DNA of 64,000 nucleotides, taken from the NCBI GenBank assembly GCA_008729055.1, contig SDUX01000001.1:3751631-3815630 (forward strand), given 5' to 3'. Shown here one piece after another: positions 12,481 through 24,232 of the stretch. The notes beneath the pieces were generated by a model. That model did not search any database. It had not been told where the DNA came from and worked only from the letters and a program-made list of their open reading frames with translations. The position numbers and the translations under genes were made by a program. The first letter of the stretch is position 1. Each line of letters starts with the position of its first letter. The DNA comes from Pyropia haitanensis. Lineage: Eukaryota; Rhodophyta; Bangiophyceae; Bangiales; Bangiaceae.

Positions 12481-13404
12481 GGCGACCGCGCCGCCTCCAT
12501 GCCTACGGGTACGAAGAGGACCGCCGTCGTTCGGGGAAGAATCCCAAAACAGAAGTGGAGGGTGGCTGCGTTCGTCCGAATGCGCGGTCGGGTTCGGCAG
12601 GTGAGAGGCGGCTCGAGCGCGAGTATGAAATCCAATGCCAGGTCAGACCGACTTTTTTGGACAAAAAGGGGTAGAAAGAACACACGCTATGAGCTCCACG
12701 AACACACGCGCCGAGTGAGCTGTCAGAGCACTCTCGCAGAGTCCTCAGCCGATTCCCGCGACGCTCCCCTTTGGTCAAGACTGAGCGATGGTCCCACCTT
12801 CCCGACGTCCCGCTCCCCCCCCCCCCCACCTCACCGGCGATAGATACAGGGAGGTTGTGGGAGCCACGTCCGGCGAACACTGGGGCGTGGAGCACGTGCA
12901 TCGAACGGTTGTCACGGACGACGGCAACGAGCCCCGGAGGAACCTCAGGCGGTATGCGGAAAGCGGTCTTGGGTAGTGACCTATGTGCACACGGAGCGAG
13001 ACAAGAAGAGCACACGTACGACACACTCCACCAACGAGCAGGGACGGGGGAGTTTGTTCTTCATTGCCGATGGAACGTCATGGTCGCACCCAGAATGTTC
13101 TCAGGTGACTCGAGCGGCGGGGACAGACAGGACGCTGGTACTGGCGGCAATCAGGGAATCCACAATAGAACACAGGCTGATATCTCACGTCCCTTGAGCT
13201 GAAAAGAACGTCCCCAAGACAGCGCGTCCGTGTGAGGTGCAGCTGGCACGCCAGCCAGAGTCCAAGAGAAAGAAAGGGACACAAACGAGCTGGAAAGCAT
13301 GCCAGACTCGGTCAGATGCTGCGTCTGTTTCGTTGCCGCGAAGAAAACAAATTCTACCCATCCCACCCGCTCGCTCATTCCGTGTGTCCTGTTCATTCCA
13401 ACCG

Positions 13405-13453
13405 TTCCATCCATTCCATCCGTTCCATCCATTCCATCCATTCCATCCATTCC
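13405..13453 (+). repeat. 9-bp minisatellite (TTCCATCCR)
   Basis: Five tandem copies of TTCCATCCA or TTCCATCCG plus a partial copy. The tract lies in a balanced-composition stretch about 400 bases upstream of the thioredoxin gene. Confidence 0.85.
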
Positions 13454-13739
13454 TCCCTTTGAATGGTCCTTGAGACGTTGTTTGTTGCGGAATGGACGGC
13501 TGTGCTTGCCGAACGTGGCACCAAGATTTTCATTGCTGCGTCGACCAGGACTGCGATTGTTTCGACGCTCTCTCCCGCACGAGAGCGCACACACCCCATA
13601 ACTCAGCACGTTGTGCTGGCGACAACACGCACCCCGTTCCCCCCAGCGCACCTAAACCCCCGTCTCTGCCGTGCTCATCTTCCCGCCGCCACCCCCTCCC
13701 CTGACGTCGTGCTCCCACGCGTTCGTTGCCAACGTTGTC

Positions 13740-13846
13740 GTCGTTGACGTCGACCCTTCCCCTCCTCCCCGGTCTTTGGCGCTGCTGCCCCTGCTCTACC
13801 CGACCCTCTCTTCTCCCCACTTGGTGCTCTGCTGCCGTCTGCCGTC
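13740..13846 (+). promoter_or_regulatory. C/T-rich leader of the thioredoxin gene
   Basis: A pyrimidine-rich stretch (CCCTCCTCCCC, CCCTCTCTTCTCCCC) runs up to the ATG at 13847. It resembles the leaders of the other genes. Confidence 0.4.
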
Positions 13847-15071
13847 ATGGGTGTCATTGTGGTGAACACGGAGGAGGAGTTTGCTGCCGCCATTGCGGGG
13901 CCGACGCTGGTACGTTTCTTGGGGGGGAGGGGGGGGGATGCATGCCTGCGTGCCGCCTGTTGGAGCTTCTCGTCTCGGCTTTGCCTTGCGTGATGTCCCT
14001 TTGGCTGGCGCGGCTGTCTGTCCGATGGTGTTCGTTACTGCTGCAGCTGGGGTGGCGGGGTCGGCAGTCTGCCCCGTGACAACGGGGCGCGTTATTGCCC
14101 GTTCTTGGGCCGTCACAGGGACGCGCTGCTGACGCGATTCGATACGGACGGGCGGCTGGTCTGCTATTCTGTTTCTTTCGCTCCCGTGGCTGTGCCTCTG
14201 CTGTGTTTGGGTGGATCCGTGGGGCGTGTGCCCGCTTCGCTTGTCCTCGACTACGTGTCTGTGCGCAGGTGGTGGTGGACTTTTTTGCTACCTGGTGCGG
14301 ACCGTGCCGGGCGGTATGTTGAGTTCCGTCCATGTCTCTTTGCCCCGTTTTCTTCCCGTTTCATCATTCCTTGCTGCTCTCGTTGGGCGACCGTCGCCGG
14401 TGTATCCCCGTGAGCGGGTTGTGTGGGTCTTCGTGCCCGTGCGCGGGCTGCGTGGATGGGTCTTTTTTGCTCCCCCTCGTCCAGATCCCTTACTCACCAT
14501 GCTCGCCCTATTTGTTTGCCTTCCTCTTTGTGCGAGCGCCCCCCCCGCGTGCTCTGCTCTTGCGTGGTGGTGTTTGACCGTCTCGCTCACCGGCGCCCGT
14601 CTGGGTTTTCCGCGGCCTCTTCCTCCGTCTTCTGCTGGGGTGTCTTGTGGTTGCGCGGTCGCCGTCTCTATCCACCCCCACGCGGCTCTCCTGCGCTTCC
14701 GGCTCTGGGTGTGCCACACCCCTTGACGCCTCATCCCCCCCTCCCCCGGTTTTGTTTGGAGGCAGATCGCCCCGTACCTGGAGACCCTTTCCAAGCAGGC
14801 CGACGTGGTCGAGGCGGGCGTGCGGTTCCTCAAGGTCGACGTCGACCGCCTCAACACGCTCGCCGCGGAGTGCAGCGTGTCGGCCATGCCCACCTTCCAC
14901 TACTACATGGGCGGCAAGAAGGTGGCCGAGGTGGTCGGCGCGCGCCAGGACATGATCAAGAAGCACCTCGACGCGCACATGGCGGCGAGCAAGAAGGCGG
15001 CGGCTGCGGCCGCGGCGGCGCCCGCTGAGGCGGCGCCCACTCCAGCCGCGGCGGGGGCGGGCGCCAAGTAG
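13847..15071 (+). CDS. Thioredoxin (h-type-like, cytosolic), three exons
   Basis: Small dithiol-disulfide oxidoreductase of 137 residues. Exons are 13847-13909, 14269-14313 and 14766-15071; introns of 359 and 452 bp begin GTACGT and GTATGT and end in CAG. Joining them gives VVVDFFATWCGPCRAIAP, the thioredoxin active-site strand and helix, with the redox pair Cys31 and Cys34. The cis-proline loop is SAMPTF (Pro78), followed by YYMGGKKV, and the core ends near residue 107. A tail of about 30 mostly Ala residues follows, which is unusual. There is no transit or signal peptide, so a cytosolic h-type protein is likely. The middle exon is only 45 bp and encodes essentially the active site. The frame is intact throughout. 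The chosen ATG follows the C/T-rich leader and gives the usual short N-terminal strand (MGVIVVNTEEEF). Confidence 0.95.
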
Positions 15072-15529
15072 GTAGTGGCGGCGTGTGGCGGCCGGGGGGG
15101 CAGCGGTGGGTGGTGCCTCCCTTCCCCCCCCCGCCTTTCTGCCTCCTCCCCTCCTCCGTACTCCCTCTCTTCCCAGTCCTCGCCGTCATTTCGGTGGCGG
15201 CGTGCTGCTCCGCTTCCCTCTCCCCTCCCTCGGTGGTCTTGCGTGCGGTGTTTTTCTTTTTTTTTTGGTTTTCCTCTGGTGGGGAGCCACGGCGAACTGA
15301 AGAAAAGGGTTGTCCATAGCCGAGGAACAGGGGCGTGTCCGTTGTCGCCCGCGCTTCCCTACCGTGCTGCTGGAGCGGCTGCGGGGCCGGCAATGACGCC
15401 GCGCCCGGATCATCGCGCGGCCGTTCCTGTGCTCGGCCGCTTGTGTAAGCAGCGCTGCGCACCGACAGACGGTTTGGGTCCGTCTTCCCAACGCGCCGGC
15501 GGTGCTGCCCGCCCTGTCGGCGTGTTCGC
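15072..15529. other. 3' flank of the thioredoxin gene
   Basis: Contains C/T-rich sequence and a T-rich run at about 15246-15263, roughly 180 bases after the stop. This resembles the poly-T position downstream of other genes here. No coding evidence. Confidence 0.35.
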
Positions 15530-15611
15530 ACCCCCCCCCCCCATCTCCCCCCTTTACCCACTTCTCGTCCCCCATCCCGCTCCTACCCCTCTCCCCACCC
15601 CCCCGTCTGTC
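15530..15611 (+). promoter_or_regulatory. C/T-rich leader of the oligopeptidase gene
   Basis: About 80 bases, almost wholly C and T, end at the ATG at 15612. Confidence 0.4.
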
Positions 15612-15855
15612 ATGCGGCGCCTCTGTCCACCGTCTCTGCGGCTGCTGCGGCAGGGCGCACCCGCCGCGGCCCGGTGGCCGCCGCCGCCCGTCGCCGCGGC
15701 CGCCGCCGCCGCCCGGCCGCTGCCCGTCGCCGCCGCCGCCACCGCCGCCACCGCCGCCACCGCCGCCACCGCCGCCACCGCCGCGGCTGTCACGGCAAGG
15801 CGCTGCGTGGCGGTGCCCCCCCGCTGCCCGCCTGGACCTTCCCGGTCTGGCCTGT

Positions 15856-15895
<40 letters not shown>

Positions 15896-17311
15896 ATGCG
15901 CCCCCCCGCCACCTCCGCGGCCCCTCCCGCGGCGCCAGCGGGGGCGGCCGGCGGGGCGGCTGTCGACGCGGGAAGCGCCCCCCCCCCTCCCCCCCGCCGC
16001 GCCCGCGCGCCCCCCTCCCCCCCGCCGGCTCCCCCCCCGCCGCCAACGTAGCGGCCCTCGCCGCCGAGGCCGCCGCCCGCACCGGCCGCCTCCTCGCCGC
16101 CGCCCGCCGCGTGTCCCCCGCCGACGCTGTCGACGGGTGGGCCTACTACACGCGGCTGCCCCCCGCAGCGGCGACGGCCGTCTATGCCCGCCGGCCGGTC
16201 CGGGGGCGTGCCGGCACGCCCGCCGCGGCGGTGGGGGAGGGGGGGGAGGAGGTGCTGGTGGACCCTGCGAGGATGGGGGGGCGGGGGAGGTGGGTGGAGA
16301 TGGCGGAGGTGGCGGTCGCGCCGGGGGGGGGGGGGGTGGCGGTTCGGGTGTGTGGGGGGGGGGGGAAGCGTGGGCGCTCCGCGTTCGCGCCTTGGGGGGG
16401 GGGGGGGCGGCGGCGGCGGCGGCGGCGGCGGCGGGGGTGGTGGTGCCATGCCAGCGAGTGCGCCCGCGACGGGAGCGGGTGGGGCGTCGGCCGCGACGGC
16501 GGCGGCGGCGGCGGCGGCGGGGCGGCGGCATCCCAGGTGGCGCCGCGTCACCCCCCCGACGGCCGCCGCGGTCACCTCTGTCGCGTGGGTGGGCGCCGCG
16601 GGTGGCGTCTACACCACCGCCGACGGCGGCGTGTGGTACGAGCGCGTCTGGGCGGCGGCGCCGGCGGCGTGCGTGTGGCCCCCCGCGGAGCGGATGGGCG
16701 TGCCGCCGGCGGTGGCGGTGAGCGCCGACGGCGCGTGGCTGACGCTCACCGACTGGGGCGGCGGGCGGCGTCCTGGTGGGGCGGCGCCGGCCGTCTATGT
16801 GACCGCCCTGCCGCGGGAGGACCCTGTGAGTGACGCCAGCGACGGCGGCGGTGCGAGTGGCGGCGGCGGCGACCGGTGGGTGCCCGCGTTTGCCGCGCCC
16901 CTGCTGTCGCCCGCCGACGTGGCGGCGGTGGGGCGGGTGGCGGCGGAGCGGGCGGCGGCGGTGGGCGGGTGGGTGGTGGCCGCGCCCGAGGCGGCCGCCG
17001 TATTTGTTGCGCGTGGGGGCGTGACCGTCGGGCCGCGGGGGGGGTGGCTGCGGCTGCTGCCGCCGCCGCCGTCATCCTCCCGTGACGGGGGTGGGGGCGG
17101 CGACGGCGGTGGTGGCGGGGGCGAGCACGGCTGGGGCAGCGTCGAGGACGTGGTCGTCGTCGCCGACTGGGTGGTCGTGCGCTCCGCGGTGGGCGGGCGG
17201 CCGCGGCTCGCCGCGGGGCACCTGCCGTCGCTGGTGGCGGCCGCCGCCGGGGGCGCCTTGCATGGCGGCAGCGGTGGCGGCGGCGACGGCGGCGGCGGCA
17301 GCAGCGGCGGC

Positions 17312-17347
<36 letters not shown>

Positions 17348-17779
17348 ACGACGCCGGTCTCGCTGGGGGCAGGCGTACCCCTGACCGCCGTGCCCTTGCC
17401 GCCGTCCATCACGCACGTCACCCTCGGCGGCTACAGCGGCATGACTTTCACGCCGCCGCCGCCATGGCAACGGCCACCTCCCCCCGCTCCTGTGGCGCCC
17501 GGCGGCAGTGCGGCGCTGCCGCTGACGCTATCCTCACCCGTCTGCCCGCCGGCACCCTACACGCTGCGCCTGCGGCGCGGGCGCGACCCGGCACTCGCCG
17601 CGGTGCCGCCGCCGCCCCGCCCGCCCGGCACCCCGCCGCCGCTGTCGCCCGCCGACGCCGCCCTCCTCGCCGCGTGCACCGTCCGCCACACGGCGGCGGC
17701 GCCCGCCACGCCCGGCGGGCCGCCCATTCCCCTGACGGTCGTCACCCCCCCCCCGCCCGCGACAGCCGGCACCGGCAGC

Positions 17780-17816
<37 letters not shown>

Positions 17817-18697
17817 CCGGCGGCGGCGGCGGCGGCGGTAACGGCACGCTGCTGACCACCTATGGTGCGTACGGGGTGGCGGACCCCCCCCCCTGGGACC
17901 CGTCCCGGCTGTCGCTCCTCGCCCGCGGCGTCGCGCTCGCGTGGGCATCGCCTCGTGGCGGCGGCGGCGGCGGCGGCGGCGGCCACGCCGCCGCCGGCCG
18001 CGGCGTGCGGGGCAAGGCTGCGGCGGCGGCGGACGTGGCTGCCGCGGCGGCGGCGGTGGGGGGGCGCGTCGTCCTCGCCGCGGCGAGTGGCGGAGCCGTG
18101 CCGGCGGTGGGGGCGGCGGTGCGGTCGCCGCGGGCGTGGGCGGGGGTGCTGCTGGTGTCGCCGCTCCTGGATGTCGTTGGGCTCGTTGAGGGGGGTGGGG
18201 GGGGGGGGGGCATGAGGGGCAGGACGGGGTGGGCGAGGCGGCCGAGTGGGGGACCGGGCCAGGGGTGGCGGCCATTTGTCCGACGGCGAGCCTTCCCGTG
18301 CGTGGTGGCGTCTGTGGCGGCGGCGGCGGCGACGGTGACGGCGGCAGCAGCGTCCGCGACAGCGATGATGTGGCGTGGCTCGCCGCCCGCCCGCCCGTGC
18401 ATATTACCGCCGGCGGGGCCGACGCGCGCGTGCCCGCCGCGTCGGTGGTGCGGTGGGTGCGGGCGGTGGCGGCCGCGCAGGCGCGCGCCGGCGCCCGCCC
18501 GCCCGCCGCCGCGGCCGCCGCCGCGGACACCAAGTCAGACGCCGCGGCCGCCGCGGGTGGGGGAGAGGGGTGGCCCCGCCTAACGCTGGACCTCCACCCG
18601 ACGGCGGGCCACGCGGGGGCGGGGGGGGGGGGGGGGGGGGGCCGACGCGACCGAGACGGCGTTTGTCTTGGAGTGCCTGGGCGTGCCTGTGCGGTAG
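15612..18697 (+). CDS. Prolyl-oligopeptidase family serine peptidase (oligopeptidase-B-like), frame broken at G/C runs
   Basis: Family S9 enzymes cleave short peptides in a chamber formed by a beta-propeller and an alpha/beta-hydrolase domain. The start MRRLCPPSLRLLRQG is basic and looks like an organelle transit peptide. The peptidase N-terminal part follows in another frame (AVDGWAYYTRLPP, then EEVLVDPARMGGRGRW). The propeller lies in a third (GVYTTADGGVWYERVW). The catalytic domain has LLTTYGAYGV and DPSRLSLLARGVALAW. The nucleophile elbow is AAASGGA, where many homologues have GxSxGG. The Asp (GADARVP) and His (TAGHAG) loops are in the next frame, and the end ETAFVLECLGVPVR is in yet another, closing at TAG 18695-18697. 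Changes fall near 15.8-16.0, 16.32-16.41, 18.19-18.21 and 18.62-18.64 kb, all beside G/C runs. A complete triad suggests an active gene with run-length errors; a pseudogene is possible. Confidence 0.8.
15735..15786 (+). repeat. 9-bp coding minisatellite (CCGCCGCCA)
   Basis: Several tandem copies lie inside the N-terminal part of the oligopeptidase gene and encode Ala-Ala-Thr repeats. Confidence 0.7.
17783..17815 (+). repeat. (AGC)n microsatellite in coding sequence
   Basis: About eleven AGC triplets encode a poly-Ser tract between the propeller and the catalytic domain of the oligopeptidase. Confidence 0.8.
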
Positions 18698-20225
18698 CGG
18701 GGCCAGGGGTGGTGCCCAAACCGCGCGGCGGGGTGGAGCGCACGCCGCCTCGTGAGCGCGTGGGGTTGACCACCGACGATGCCTGTGGCCGACGCTACGG
18801 TGCTGCGGGAAGACCGCGCACGGTGCTGTGCGCCCGCCGCCACGGTGCTGCCGGGGGAGAAGCGGAATCCTTACGTGATGGTCTCGACGCACGTGCCGCG
18901 GCGGACAACGTACGGCTCCAGTCGGCCACAGAGAAGAGGGCGCGGGGTGGATGTGTGGCCAGGGGCACTCGTCGTTGGTTGAGACGAGGCCGCGTTGTAT
19001 GGTCTGTCCATACTCTACAACGGCGATTGACGCTGGGTGAGGCTGAGAAAGGTGGTACGTACAGCACCTCCGACAGAGTGGTGACCCGGCAATGAGTCCC
19101 GGTTGCCGCGTCGTCACGACGGAGGTGGGCGTGGGAGACCTCCGCGGTGTAGCGGGACGACGTGGACGGCGCTCGCGCGGTCACCGAGGGATTGGCGAGG
19201 GCACGAGCCTCGGCGCGGTGCCCGCAGGAAAGGAAAACAAATCAGGCGGTACGGGCCCCGCGCGGCGGCGGTGGTGTGTGCCGCTCGTAGGCCGCGCCGC
19301 CACGCTTCCGTCCCGCTGGCGCAGCGGTCGGTTGATCCCGCCGGCACCCCGGTCGGGGCGTCCGCCACCGCGGAGGGGACCGCGGTGGGGACGTCCACCA
19401 ATCTAGACAAATTGACAGCAACATAAGTCGAACTCATTTGACTCGGCCCCCCTCCACGTGCCGCACTCGCGACTGTCTGCGATGCTTGGTCGTGTGAGTT
19501 TGCATCTCAGCACCGCACGAAGCTCGTACTGTGATTGAAACTATGGAGTTACGTGAAGTCCTGGTACGGCCCCGCCGCCACCGCCGCTGGCAGCATCAGG
19601 GAATATCTTGCCGCGTGGCAGGCGGCCGGGGCGGCCCAATCAGCCGTCGTGGAAGGCGGCATGTGGTTGGCGCGAGCGCCGACCCCGCCGTGGCGGTATT
19701 TAGGGAGGGGGGGTACCCGCCGCCGCCCGCCCTTCACGCGATTGCCGCACGCTCGTGGGCACGCCCCGCCCACGCCGGCCGAGCGGCGCTTGCTGCGCCC
19801 GCCGGCGCCCTCCTTCGCCGCTGGGCCTGGAGGCGGGCCCGTCGCCGCCCAGGCCTTTCCCCCCCGGGGCCCCCGCCAAAACGTGGACCGCATTCGGTTG
19901 GCGACCTCGCGCGCGGGCGCGCGCGGGCCCGCCGCCGCGCGACGCGCGACGGCGGGCTCCATCGTCGGTCTGCTTCCAGCCCGCACCCCCCCCCCCACCC
20001 CCTCCCCCCACATCCAGCGTCGCCACGACGCCCCCACCGTCATCTCCGCTACGGTGCCTACCGCCGGGCCGTCGTCGCCGCTGCCACCATCCCGGCGCTC
20101 CCCCCTCGCCCCCTCCCTTCCCGCACTCCCCCCTTTTTTTGTTTTGTCTTTTTCTTTGGGCAGCCCACGGCGCCGCCGCCGGGATCGCCGCCCGCCCCCG
20201 CGCGCGGCCGCGCGGGCGGCGGGGC
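18698..20225. other. Intergenic region with a TATA-like site and C/T-rich leader
   Basis: The composition is balanced between about 18.9 and 19.6 kb. A TATTTAG motif lies near 19697. From about 20093 to 20162 a strong pyrimidine tract with long T runs ends in GGGCAG. That tract could be either the C/T-rich leader of the next gene or a 3' splice site for an upstream exon I cannot identify. No other gene supported. Confidence 0.4.
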
Positions 20226-20323
20226 GATGGCGCCCCCCCCCGCCTCCCCCCCCCCGCCTCCCCCGCGCCGTCGGCAGCCGCCCATGGCCGTCGGTTTTGT
20301 GCCGCCGCCGCCGCTGCTCGGTC

Positions 20324-20363
<40 letters not shown>

Positions 20364-21795
20364 GGGGGGGGGAAGCGGCCGCTGGGGCCGGGCGCCGGCG
20401 CGCTGCGGGGCACCCCACTGCGGGCGGTGCCCGTCGGTGGTGGCGGCTGCGGCGGCGACGGTGGTGGCGGTGGGGGTGGCGGCGGTGGTGGCGTCGGCGT
20501 CGCCAGTCGACCGGTGGTGACCCCCGTCGTGGCGCGGGTGCCCGAGCCGTTTCACAGCGGCGACCCGCCGCCGTGGGGTGTGCGGCCGCCGCTGCCCGTG
20601 TGGGTGGGGGTGGGGGGGACGGTGGCGGGTGGCGGCGGCGGCGCCGCCATCAGCAGCCGCCCAGGTGAGGGGGCGACGGCTGCGGCGGCGGCCGCTGCCG
20701 CTGCCGTTGCTGCGTGTGCGTCGACCGATGGGGCGGGGTCGGGCATCGGGCCCCTCCACGGGGCAAGTCCGTACGGGTCCACGCCCGGCGTCGCCACGGC
20801 GGGGGCGGCGGCAGCCGAGGCGGCGGCGGCGGTGGCGGCGGCGGCGTCGGCAGCGGCGTCAGTGCCGCCGTCGTCGACCCCTCATCCGGCGACGGGCGAG
20901 GAGAAGCCGTTGGTGCCAGACGACGACGCCATTCCGACTCCGCCGGCCAACGGGCTGGATCAACTACGCGGGGATATCCACGCCGTTCGCCGCTGGCTGT
21001 CGACTGACGGGCCGGCGGCCTCGGCCGATTGGCCGTCCCCCGACGGCGCGCCGGTGAGCTCCCTCGGCCGCGCGGCGGTGGGCGTCCCCGCGGCGGGCTC
21101 GGCGATGGTCGGCGCCGCCGCGGCGGTGCTAACAGACATTGCCACCGCCGCGTTTACGGCGGGCGGGGAGGCCCGCATGGCGGTTGCGTCCCAGTCGGTC
21201 GACCTGGAGCGCTTCCCCAGCGTGGCCGTCGGGCTGCTGCCGTCGGCGGAGGGCATCCTGGGGCAGGACAGGGAGACGGCCATTGCATCGGCAACCGCGG
21301 TGGTGCTGGCGCGGCTGCCCGTTGGCGCCGACCGGCAGGCGCCGCTGGTCGCCGCCACCCTCCGCCGCGGCCGCGGCCGGGCGCCCATGGGCGAAGCCGA
21401 CGCGCTGCTGTACGGCCTGATCGCGTCGTCGTTTGACGCGGGCGCCCGCGCGCGCGACGCGTTTGAGCGCCTCCCCGCGGGCGAGCGGCGGGCGGCGGAA
21501 GCGAGCGCCGCGGCCGCGGCGGGCGCGCCGCCGCCCGTCGCTGCGTGGGCGGTGATGAAGGGCTTTGCGGGGCAGTCGGCGTCGCCGACCGTGACGTGGG
21601 CGACCGCCACGGCCATGGCGGGGCTGGCGGGGCCGACCATTGTGGGCGGGCGCCCGCCGCTGGCGGTGCTCGCCCCCTACATGGCCACCCCGCCCGCCAG
21701 CGCGGCCGTTACGCTCGACGGCCTCCGTGCGATGCGGGCGGCGCGGGCCGCGGCGGCGCGGGCGGCGGCAAGGCAAGCGCGGGCGGCGGGCGTGT

Positions 21796-21827
<32 letters not shown>

Positions 21828-23419
21828 TCTGCCTCTGCGTCGGCAGTGTATCGTGGCGACGGCCGTGGGGGTGGTGGCGTTGCCGCCGCCGCCGCCCGCA
21901 CTGCCGGCAGCGCTGTGCGGCCGCGGTCGGCGGCGGTGCGCGGGGGCGGGCCGGCGCTGCCGCCGGCGGTGCTACGCAACGCGCGCGACTACGCGCGCCA
22001 TCGGGGCGTACCGTTCGTGGCGCCGCCGCCGTCGGTCGCCATGTCCACAACCGCCGCGCTGGCCATCATACCGCCTGGCGCCGCCGCGTGGTCGTCTGCC
22101 GGTGTGGTTGCCGCCGCCGCGCCCGGCGCGACGGTGGGCGACCGCCTGCAGTCGGCGGCGGCGGTGCTGGGCGTGCCCTCCCCGGCCGATGTAGCCGACG
22201 CGGTGCGGGTGTCTGAGGCGGCCGCCTGGGCTGCCGCCGCCGCGGCGCTGCAACCGGACATGCCGAGCAGCGGCGGGGTGGGGCGCGGCGCGTACGCCGC
22301 GGCGACGCTGCGGGCGCTGCCTGCCGGCTCCCTTCCAGCGTGGACCGTGCCGCCGCCGCTGCGCGGCCCCGCCGCTCGCCGCGCCGCCCGTCGTGCCGCA
22401 CGCGCCGCGCGCGCGGCCGCCGGGGCGTCGTCGTCCCGGCCGCTGCCGTCGGCGGTCACGACGGCAGCGGTGGTTGGGGTGGTGGCCGCCCTCGCAGCCA
22501 CCAGCGGCGTGCTGCTGTCGTCTGCGGTGACGCTCGCCGCGGCAGCCGCGACGGTTACGGCGGTGCAGACGGTGCGGCGGCGGACGCTGTCGCGGCCAGA
22601 GGCGTACGTTCCGCCTGCGGGCGCGACTGCCGTCGACAGCTCGCTGCCGCTGGGCGGGCGGCTGCCGCTCGCGTCGACCGCCGTACGCGCGCTCGACGCG
22701 GTCGTTGCAGCGTCGCGGGTGCGCCGGCCGGTGCGCATCCCGCGCGGCGCGGCGCCGGGCGGTGACTCTGCTGCCGACGCCACTGGCTCGTACGAGTTTT
22801 GGGCGGACGCGGCAGAGGCGGCAGCGTTTGATGACGCCCACACCCTTTCCCCGTCCATGGCCGACGCGTTTGAGCTGGGCGCCGTCCGCCCGCGGGGCAC
22901 GGGCCCCACCGCCCGCGCCGGCGGGCCGTCGTCGGTCGGCTTTACGGCGGGCCCGACCGTGGACGTGACGCCGTCCCCGTCGGCCGCGTCGGCGGCACGG
23001 CGGACACGGGCGCGGCGTCCCGCGGCGGCGGCGCGGCGGCGGCGGTCGTCGCGCAAGGCGGAGCCGCCCTCTCCCACTGCCGACCCCGCCGCGGCCGCCG
23101 CGTGGCGGTCGGCGGCGTTTACCTCCCCCGCCGTCCCGCGCCGCCGCACCGCCCGCCCGCGGCCGCTGCCCATCATTGACACGGAGGCGCGGGAGGTGCC
23201 GCTGTCGCCGTCGTTTGCGTCGCGCCAGGGGGGGGGGGGGCGTCGACGTCGCCGGTGCTGGCGCTCGCGCTGGCGGTGATCGACGTGCTCGCCGCGCGCG
23301 TCGAGACGGCGGGCGGCACGCTCGTGCGGCGGGTGGCCGAGGCGGCGCCGTTCTCGCCGCCCGCCGCGGCGTCGCGGGGGTGGTCGGGCATGCGCAGCTT
23401 TGGCCGCCGCCGGCCGTGA
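20226..23419 (+). CDS. Large Ala-rich orphan protein with a hydrophobic segment
   Basis: A long open reading frame of about 1,000 residues that I do not recognise. The central part is less biased and looks like folded helical protein: GLDQLRGDIHAVRRWL, VLTDIATAAFTAGGEARM, SVDLERFPSVAVGLLPS, ETAIASATAVVLARLP and GEADALLYGLIASSFDAG. A hydrophobic stretch near 22457-22560 (VVGVVAALAATSGVLLSS) could be one or two membrane passes and is followed by a basic RRR. Near the C-terminus is YEFWADAAEAAAFDD, then a basic region. In the G run at about 23228-23241 the frame must change to continue through SPVLALALAVIDVLAARV to SFGRRRP and the stop at 23417-23419. The main frame has no Met before 21103, so the N-terminus must come from another frame. 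ATG 20226 is the best candidate, with a change in the G run near 20360-20373. Function unknown; possibly a plastid or membrane protein. Confidence 0.6.
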
Positions 23420-24185
23420 GGGCGCGGGGGGGCGATGCGTGTGCCCCAGCCGGAGGGGGGGCAGCGCTCAGCCATGTGGAAAGAGGGGGTGGAGGCGGGT
23501 GGGTGGCGGCGCGAGGTGGCGGGCGAGGCGCCCGCGATAGGGCCGTACAGCCGCCGCCCGTGAGGTACGCCCGTTGTGCAGTGGACCCCGGCGTGATGGG
23601 TGTGGGACCCGGCTCATTTATTTGTTCTTTACTGTGCTTTGCCTGTTGCCGTGTGCCGGCTCGCGGCAGCCGGACCTGGGGGGTGCGGCACGCCCCCTGT
23701 TCTTGTACCCTTCTTGTACCAAGCTCCGTTGTGTGCCCCTCCATTGTTTGCCCTCTTGCTTTTTTTTTTTTTTTTCCACCTCCGTCTCTGCGTAACGCGC
23801 GCCCAATCTGTCCCACCTCACCACGCCGCTGTCTACGGGCAGCGTCCGCTCCCACCTCACCCAATGCGCGCGCATGCCAGACCCGGAGGGTACAATAATA
23901 GACCGCCGGCCCCCTCGCGGGGCGCCCGCCCTCGCGACGGAGCCGCCCTCGCGCCAGCCGCCGGCGGCGGTCGGGGGCGCCGCACGCGGCACGGCAGCAG
24001 CGGGACCGCGCACGGCGACGATGACTGTGGGGCGGGCGGGCAGCGAGGGCGCATGGGGTGGCGCGGCGTCGCGACGCCGCGGCGAACGGGAGGGACGGCG
24101 GTCGCGACGCCACGGCGGGGGGGGTAGAGTAGAGTGGCCACGACGCCGCAGCGGAGTGGGAAACGGGAGCCGCAAGCGACGCGGC

Positions 24186-24232
<47 letters not shown>

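Larger units (their letters stand above)
7580..13739. other. Gene-poor stretch of about 6 kb
   Basis: From 7.6 to 10.0 kb the sequence is almost entirely G/C triplet and homopolymer repeats, possibly including the upstream part of the zinc-finger gene. From 10.1 to 13.7 kb composition is closer to balanced. Frames there are open only in short, unrelated pieces with no domain I recognise. There are two CAGCCAATG copies at about 10248 and 10281 (CCAAT-type motifs) and small tandem repeats listed separately. I see no RNA gene and no transposase or reverse transcriptase motif. Confidence 0.45.

Noticed and set aside
13405..13453. TTCCATCCR repeats considered as a telomere-like or centromeric satellite
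   Set aside because: Only five copies, with balanced unique sequence on both sides; a local minisatellite is enough.
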